A DNA stretch of 64,000 nucleotides from CAYJLB01 sp964370845 (GTDB lineage Bacteria > Bacillota > Clostridia > Oscillospirales > Ruminococcaceae), in assembly GCA_964370845.1 (NCBI GenBank), contig CAYJLB010000003.1:12373-76372 (forward strand), read 5' to 3'. Positions within the stretch are counted from its first letter, which is position 1. The number at the start of each line of letters is the position of its first letter. Under the pieces are notes generated by a model. It was not told the DNA's origin and did not search any database. It was given only the letters and a program-made list of their open reading frames with translations. Made by a program: the position numbers and the translations under genes. Below, in pieces: positions 60,326 through 64,000 of the stretch.

Positions 60326-60337
60326 CTTCCAAAATAA

Positions 60338-60386
60338 AACCCAGCAGAAACTACCACTAAAGATAGTTTCTGCTGGGTTATTTTTT
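60338..60386. terminator. Terminator after the ABC exporter
   Basis: AACCCAGCAGAAACTA pairs perfectly with TAGTTTCTGCTGGGTT, followed by ATTTTTT; it also serves the converging gene. Confidence 0.92.
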
Positions 60387-63342
60387 ATTCTTTTGTAAAG
60401 TCGTTTTCTATTAATTCAATTATATCCTCTTGTTTCATCGTCAGTAACATTTGGTTTTTTATAACATCACGAAGAACTCCACGAACTTGGTTATTTATCT
60501 TCAAAATTTCATCTAAAGTATATTGTCCAAGTGGCAAAATTCCAACATTTATATCTGCCATTTCTTTTGTTTCAGTAAGGTCAAGCAATGGCGTTACTCC
60601 CTTTGAGCTCGCCTTGTTTCCATTGGTTTGCTCTAATACTTGCCTTGTGAATTTCAATTTTTTATCGTCAATAAAAAATCTAACATAGTATTTTCCAACT
60701 GGCAAATTTTCAAAGGAGTATTGCCCATCATTTCCACTAGCATCAGTTACAGTTGAAGCAAATCTCACTTGACTTCCACCCTCGTCATACAAAACAACCA
60801 CTACATCATTGACTAAATTATCGCTCTGTGTAAACAAGCCATCTCCGTTGTTGTCTAGGAATGAATAACCAGAAATTTTCACTGTTTCAGGGTCATTTTC
60901 TACTATTTCAACTCCTACTTTCTCTGGTTCAACAGCAAGCAAATGCTTCTTTACTCCGCTTAAATCAGTGTAAACAACGTCAGTGGCAAAGGAATTCCAA
61001 GAGATTTGGTTTAGAGGAATATTAGGCGGAACAGTCGCAGTAATTCCAATTTTTAAAGTTTGAGTAGGCTTTAGTATTACATTTTTTGTACGAACTTTAA
61101 ATGCCCTTAACTCACTTAAATTTTCAGGAATTTCCGTTGTCCAATCATCATCAGTCCCTATTACATCGAAATTTCCACCAAAACGCACAGGGTCGGTGCT
61201 TCTCGAGTAAAAAATGTCAAATTCCACAGCAGTTTCTTCTGGAACAATCACAGCCACAACTTCTGAAAGAGAATAAATTGGAAACTCGCTATTTCGTGGA
61301 GTTTTTGTTTCAATTACTCCAGTATCCCCAATGAAAGGAAGAATATCTACGACTTCAACTTCGTCTAAATTTGCGTTGCCGATATTTTTCACTGTGATTA
61401 AATATTCCAAAGTTCCACCGCTTACAGTTTTCCCCACTTGTGGTTCTTCCAAAAATTCGCTGTCTAAAAGTCCTTTCACCTTTTTATTTGAAGAAGTGCT
61501 AACAAAAAATAAAATTCGATTTGTTATAATATTACTTTTTGCATAATTTCGCTGAACAGTGCTATCTTCAGCGATATTTTTTGTGTCAGAATAAATGTCC
61601 ACTGTGTTTGGGATAATCCCTGTGCTTCCTTTTGTGTTGAGCAATAAGAAAGAAGTTGCGCTTCCAATTGCACCTACTACAACTCTTGCTTGAAACTTAA
61701 TTTGTATAGTTGCAAGCTGTCTAAAAGAAAACTCATTTTCATTTATAAAGGAGAATTTTACCAGAGTTTCGCCATTGTCCCCAAAATTTTCTATAATTCT
61801 CACTGGTGGAGTAGGTGGAGTTCTTCCTGTGAAAATGTCGTTATAAATATACTGTTCACTGCCTAAATACTCGAATTCTTTTGGCATTAAAAATGCAAAA
61901 ATAGGATTTTTCAAACGTGAATTTCTACAGTTTGCACTAAAAGTAAATTCCACAGTATCATTTGGTTTTACAGGGTTTGAGTTGACAGAACTTGAAATTG
62001 AAGGTTGCAAAGTACAAAAATTTGCGATTAAAGTAGTTGCATTTTCAACTTTTTCAGTAACCGCTCCACTTTCTCCATCAAAAGTGAGGTGGATATGGTT
62101 TAAAACGGAAGTATCAAGGGGAACTTCGCTGTTGATAATTCCCAAAAGTTGAGGTGTATTTCGTGTTTGCACACCAATTCCTAAAGTATTTAAATTCCAA
62201 GTTAATGTTGATAAATTATCCCCTTCGGCTATTAATTCTGTTAAATCAACTTTTGTGTTTATATCAGTGTTATAAGGTCCAATTTGACCGCTAACACCAT
62301 TTAATGTGGTGTAATCAATAAAATATTCAGCCGACAAATTTTGCTCAATTGCACCAATATAAAATGAACCTGTATTGAACTCGTAATAATTTATTTCAGG
62401 AGGAAGTTCATTCTTGAAAATTGCGTTAAAAAGAATTTGGTTACCAACGTTGTTTATATTCATTCGGTAACAAATATACTCGCTTGCAAGGCTGTAATCT
62501 GGCGCGTAAATTGAAATACTTGCATCAAAAATTGGTGCTGCTAAAGTAACTTCGTGAAGTTCATTGTCTTGAGGAACTTCGTCTATACTCCAATTCGCAA
62601 TGGTAGCAACCTCCGTTCCCACTTCTAAAGTTTCGGAAATTACCGCTCTATAAATGAATTCATAACGTTGCCCTTTATAGGTTGGAATGAAAAATCTAAG
62701 TGTATTTTCCTCAAAAACTGGCTGTAAACCGTCCGCTGTAGCATCTGGAAATTTAGTTGAATTATCAGCACCTATAACAGGAAAAGCTGTGTCAATTGTG
62801 ACAAAGTCAGAGCCATTACAATCAATTTGTATATTTTCAATAATTGCACCCAAATCCCCAAAATTCTCAAGGGTAACTTTATAGAAAACAGCACTTCCAG
62901 CAGATGGGTCAGCTTCGGGGAGAACGATTTCTCGCCTTAACTCAAATTGTGGTGTTAACTCTAAAGTTATAACTTCACTTTGATAAGTTGTGACTTCTTC
63001 GCCATTTACTATCATAGTTTGGGAAGATAAATAAGTTTCACCATTTAAAGCCGAAGTCTTAAATGTGACTCCAAAACCTAGCCTTACAGCTATCCCAAGG
63101 TCAGTAATTGCACCAAAATCATAGATAATTTCCTTGCCGTTTGGAAGGATTGTTTCACTAACATTTTTTACAGGCGCTCTTACATCTCCTAAAAAAACGT
63201 TAAGATAATCGGGGAAAAATATTTTAATTTGCGCCGAATTAATATCCCCCACTACTCCGTTAAAACTTGCGTTTAAGGTATAAATAAAAGTATCTTCATA
63301 ATTCCCGATGGTTCTATCGACTTGTGTTAAAATAGTCGCCAT
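60385..63342 (-). CDS. Large DUF11-type repeat protein with a SdrD/Cna-B-like domain
   Basis: About 985 residues, mostly beta-sandwich repeats. Several units look like DUF11 modules (VTVKNIGNANLDEVEVVDIL-like; VKNIGNANLDEVEVVDILP here). Near the end a SdrD/Cna-B-like domain has ISGYSFLDNNGDGLFTQSD and QYSFENLPVGKYYVRFF. There is no signal peptide and no wall-sorting motif; the last 45 residues are helical. Such leaderless DUF11 proteins in Clostridia may coat spores, which is inference. I start at MATILTQ because the mature-looking fold begins there; a TTG 10 codons upstream and an ATG at 63387 are in frame, but a TGA at 63376-63378 separates the latter. Confidence 0.75.
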   Translation of the reverse strand: MATILTQVDRTIGNYEDTFIYTLNASFNGVVGDINSAQIKIFFPDYLNVFLGDVRAPVKNVSETILPNGKEIIYDFGAITDLGIAVRLGFGVTFKTSALNGETYLSSQTMIVNGEEVTTYQSEVITLELTPQFELRREIVLPEADPSAGSAVFYKVTLENFGDLGAIIENIQIDCNGSDFVTIDTAFPVIGADNSTKFPDATADGLQPVFEENTLRFFIPTYKGQRYEFIYRAVISETLEVGTEVATIANWSIDEVPQDNELHEVTLAAPIFDASISIYAPDYSLASEYICYRMNINNVGNQILFNAIFKNELPPEINYYEFNTGSFYIGAIEQNLSAEYFIDYTTLNGVSGQIGPYNTDINTKVDLTELIAEGDNLSTLTWNLNTLGIGVQTRNTPQLLGIINSEVPLDTSVLNHIHLTFDGESGAVTEKVENATTLIANFCTLQPSISSSVNSNPVKPNDTVEFTFSANCRNSRLKNPIFAFLMPKEFEYLGSEQYIYNDIFTGRTPPTPPVRIIENFGDNGETLVKFSFINENEFSFRQLATIQIKFQARVVVGAIGSATSFLLLNTKGSTGIIPNTVDIYSDTKNIAEDSTVQRNYAKSNIITNRILFFVSTSSNKKVKGLLDSEFLEEPQVGKTVSGGTLEYLITVKNIGNANLDEVEVVDILPFIGDTGVIETKTPRNSEFPIYSLSEVVAVIVPEETAVEFDIFYSRSTDPVRFGGNFDVIGTDDDWTTEIPENLSELRAFKVRTKNVILKPTQTLKIGITATVPPNIPLNQISWNSFATDVVYTDLSGVKKHLLAVEPEKVGVEIVENDPETVKISGYSFLDNNGDGLFTQSDNLVNDVVVVLYDEGGSQVRFASTVTDASGNDGQYSFENLPVGKYYVRFFIDDKKLKFTRQVLEQTNGNKASSKGVTPLLDLTETKEMADINVGILPLGQYTLDEILKINNQVRGVLRDVIKNQMLLTMKQEDIIELIENDFTKE

Positions 63343-63531
63343 TTCATTGCCCACGGCATCCTTATTTCGCAAAAATCACTTTAACATCTTTTGCTTGGAC
63401 GCCTTCCTTTCTTTAATTTCTTTCAAAAACAATAGTAGTAGCATTTAGACACTACTATAATATAATATAATAATTTAGGTTAAATGACACAATTACACTA
63501 AATAATTATATTTTTGTAAAGGAGGGATAAA

Positions 63532-64000
63532 ATGAAGATATTTTCTAAATTTTTCGGAAATAAAAATGATGAGGAAAAATCTGTTGGCAATGAAAAAAAA
63601 TCCACCGAATTTGAAACAAAAAAATCTTCCACAGATGAAGATTTTATCCATGATGAAAAATTACTTGAAATAATAAAAAAGCTTACACGTTACGCTGAAA
63701 CGAAAGATTTGAGCGAGGAAATGAAAAAACTTGTTTACAGTGGAAAAGCTATGAAATCCGAATATTTTCGACTAATGAAAAATTTTAAAGTTATAATTGA
63801 AAAGGAAAAAGAAAAAAAACTCCCAAAAATTCAAGCGGAAGAAATGCTTGAAAACCTTAAAAAAATCGCAAATACAAGTTACAACGGTTATTTCAAGAGT
63901 TTCGATAATTTTATAAATGACTTTCCTATATTAAAATCAGAAGTTAATGTACTTGATAAATTGCAAGAAGGTTGGCTTTATATCGATGATCAAATTAAGG
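63532..64000 (+). CDS. Unknown protein, 5' part only
   Basis: The gene starts with ATG after AAAGGAGGGATAAA, the strongest ribosome-binding site in the window, and runs off the right edge after 156 codons. The visible part is Lys/Glu-rich and hydrophilic: MKIFSKFFGNKNDEE, then a probably helical region with ETKKSSTDEDFIHDEKLLE and IIKKLTRYAETKDLSEE. There is no signal peptide or membrane segment. I do not recognise a family. It is divergent from the large repeat protein gene. Confidence 0.7.
   Translation, partial: MKIFSKFFGNKNDEEKSVGNEKKSTEFETKKSSTDEDFIHDEKLLEIIKKLTRYAETKDLSEEMKKLVYSGKAMKSEYFRLMKNFKVIIEKEKEKKLPKIQAEEMLENLKKIANTSYNGYFKSFDNFINDFPILKSEVNVLDKLQEGWLYIDDQIK

Noticed and set aside
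1..64000. rRNA, tRNA, insertion sequences, prophage genes
   Set aside because: Looked for by eye on both strands; no transposase, integrase, phage structural gene, cloverleaf or rRNA motif was recognised. A tRNA scan could still find something missed.

Overview
The window is AT-rich chromosomal DNA from a Gram-positive, spore-forming member of the Clostridia; an Oscillospiraceae/Ruminococcaceae-like gut lineage is my best guess. The grounds are the block yqfC-yqfD-phoH-ybeY-era-recO, a YlbJ-like sporulation gene with a sigma-E-like promoter, a type III glutamine synthetase, very regular TTGACA/17/TATAAT promoters, and a repeated GAAAGGAATG ribosome-binding signal. A run of ten N inside lysA marks a scaffold gap, so this is a draft or metagenome-derived assembly. 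I found no rRNA, tRNA, insertion sequence or CRISPR array.

Layout. 1-625: start of a HlyD-type exporter adaptor. 937-2676: arsenic detoxification pair, an ACR3 arsenite pump and a ferredoxin-arsenate reductase fusion. 3033-9668: lysA, a small Cys-rich protein, a divergent LysR regulator with a YeiH-type membrane protein, and a large FAD enzyme. 9931-12195: NfnAB-like electron-transfer pair. 12320-19736: mutS2, recO, era, ybeY, phoH, yqfD, yqfC. 19850-24075: ylbJ-like gene, a Cys/Asp-tailed membrane protein, a LUD-domain protein, a lipoprotein cyclophilin and an alpha/beta hydrolase. 24126-30027: a three-gene signalling operon (degenerate 7TM sensor, histidine kinase, response regulator), then a diguanylate cyclase. 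30273-37294: lacZ and a 1259-residue wall-anchored protein. 37697-44574: nitrogen assimilation island. 45064-50352: nucleoside uptake and salvage. 50596-55897: prmA, parE, parC. 56137-60325: MarR regulator and a heterodimeric multidrug ABC exporter with a structured leader. 60385-64000: a second large repeat protein and the start of an unknown gene.

The nitrogen island is the most coherent system. It has an ammonium channel fused to its own PII domain, glutamine synthetases of types III and I, and an ANTAR RNA-binding regulator whose receiver has lost its phosphorylation site. In front of all three metabolic genes lies the same RNA hairpin, a five-base-pair stem closing the loop AAAGAC or AAAGGC (A at loop position 1, G at 4), whose 3' arm overlaps the 5' arm of a terminator-like hairpin. 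I infer one antitermination regulon read by the neighbouring ANTAR protein.

The same island is full of a GC-rich, two-hairpin intergenic repeat of about 65 bases, seen in eight copies across the window. Wherever a member of this repeat set (or its GC-rich palindrome) follows a gene, the stop codon is TAG and the repeat begins right at it (four genes). The first hairpin changes sequence between copies while keeping its pairing, which suggests that structure is conserved.
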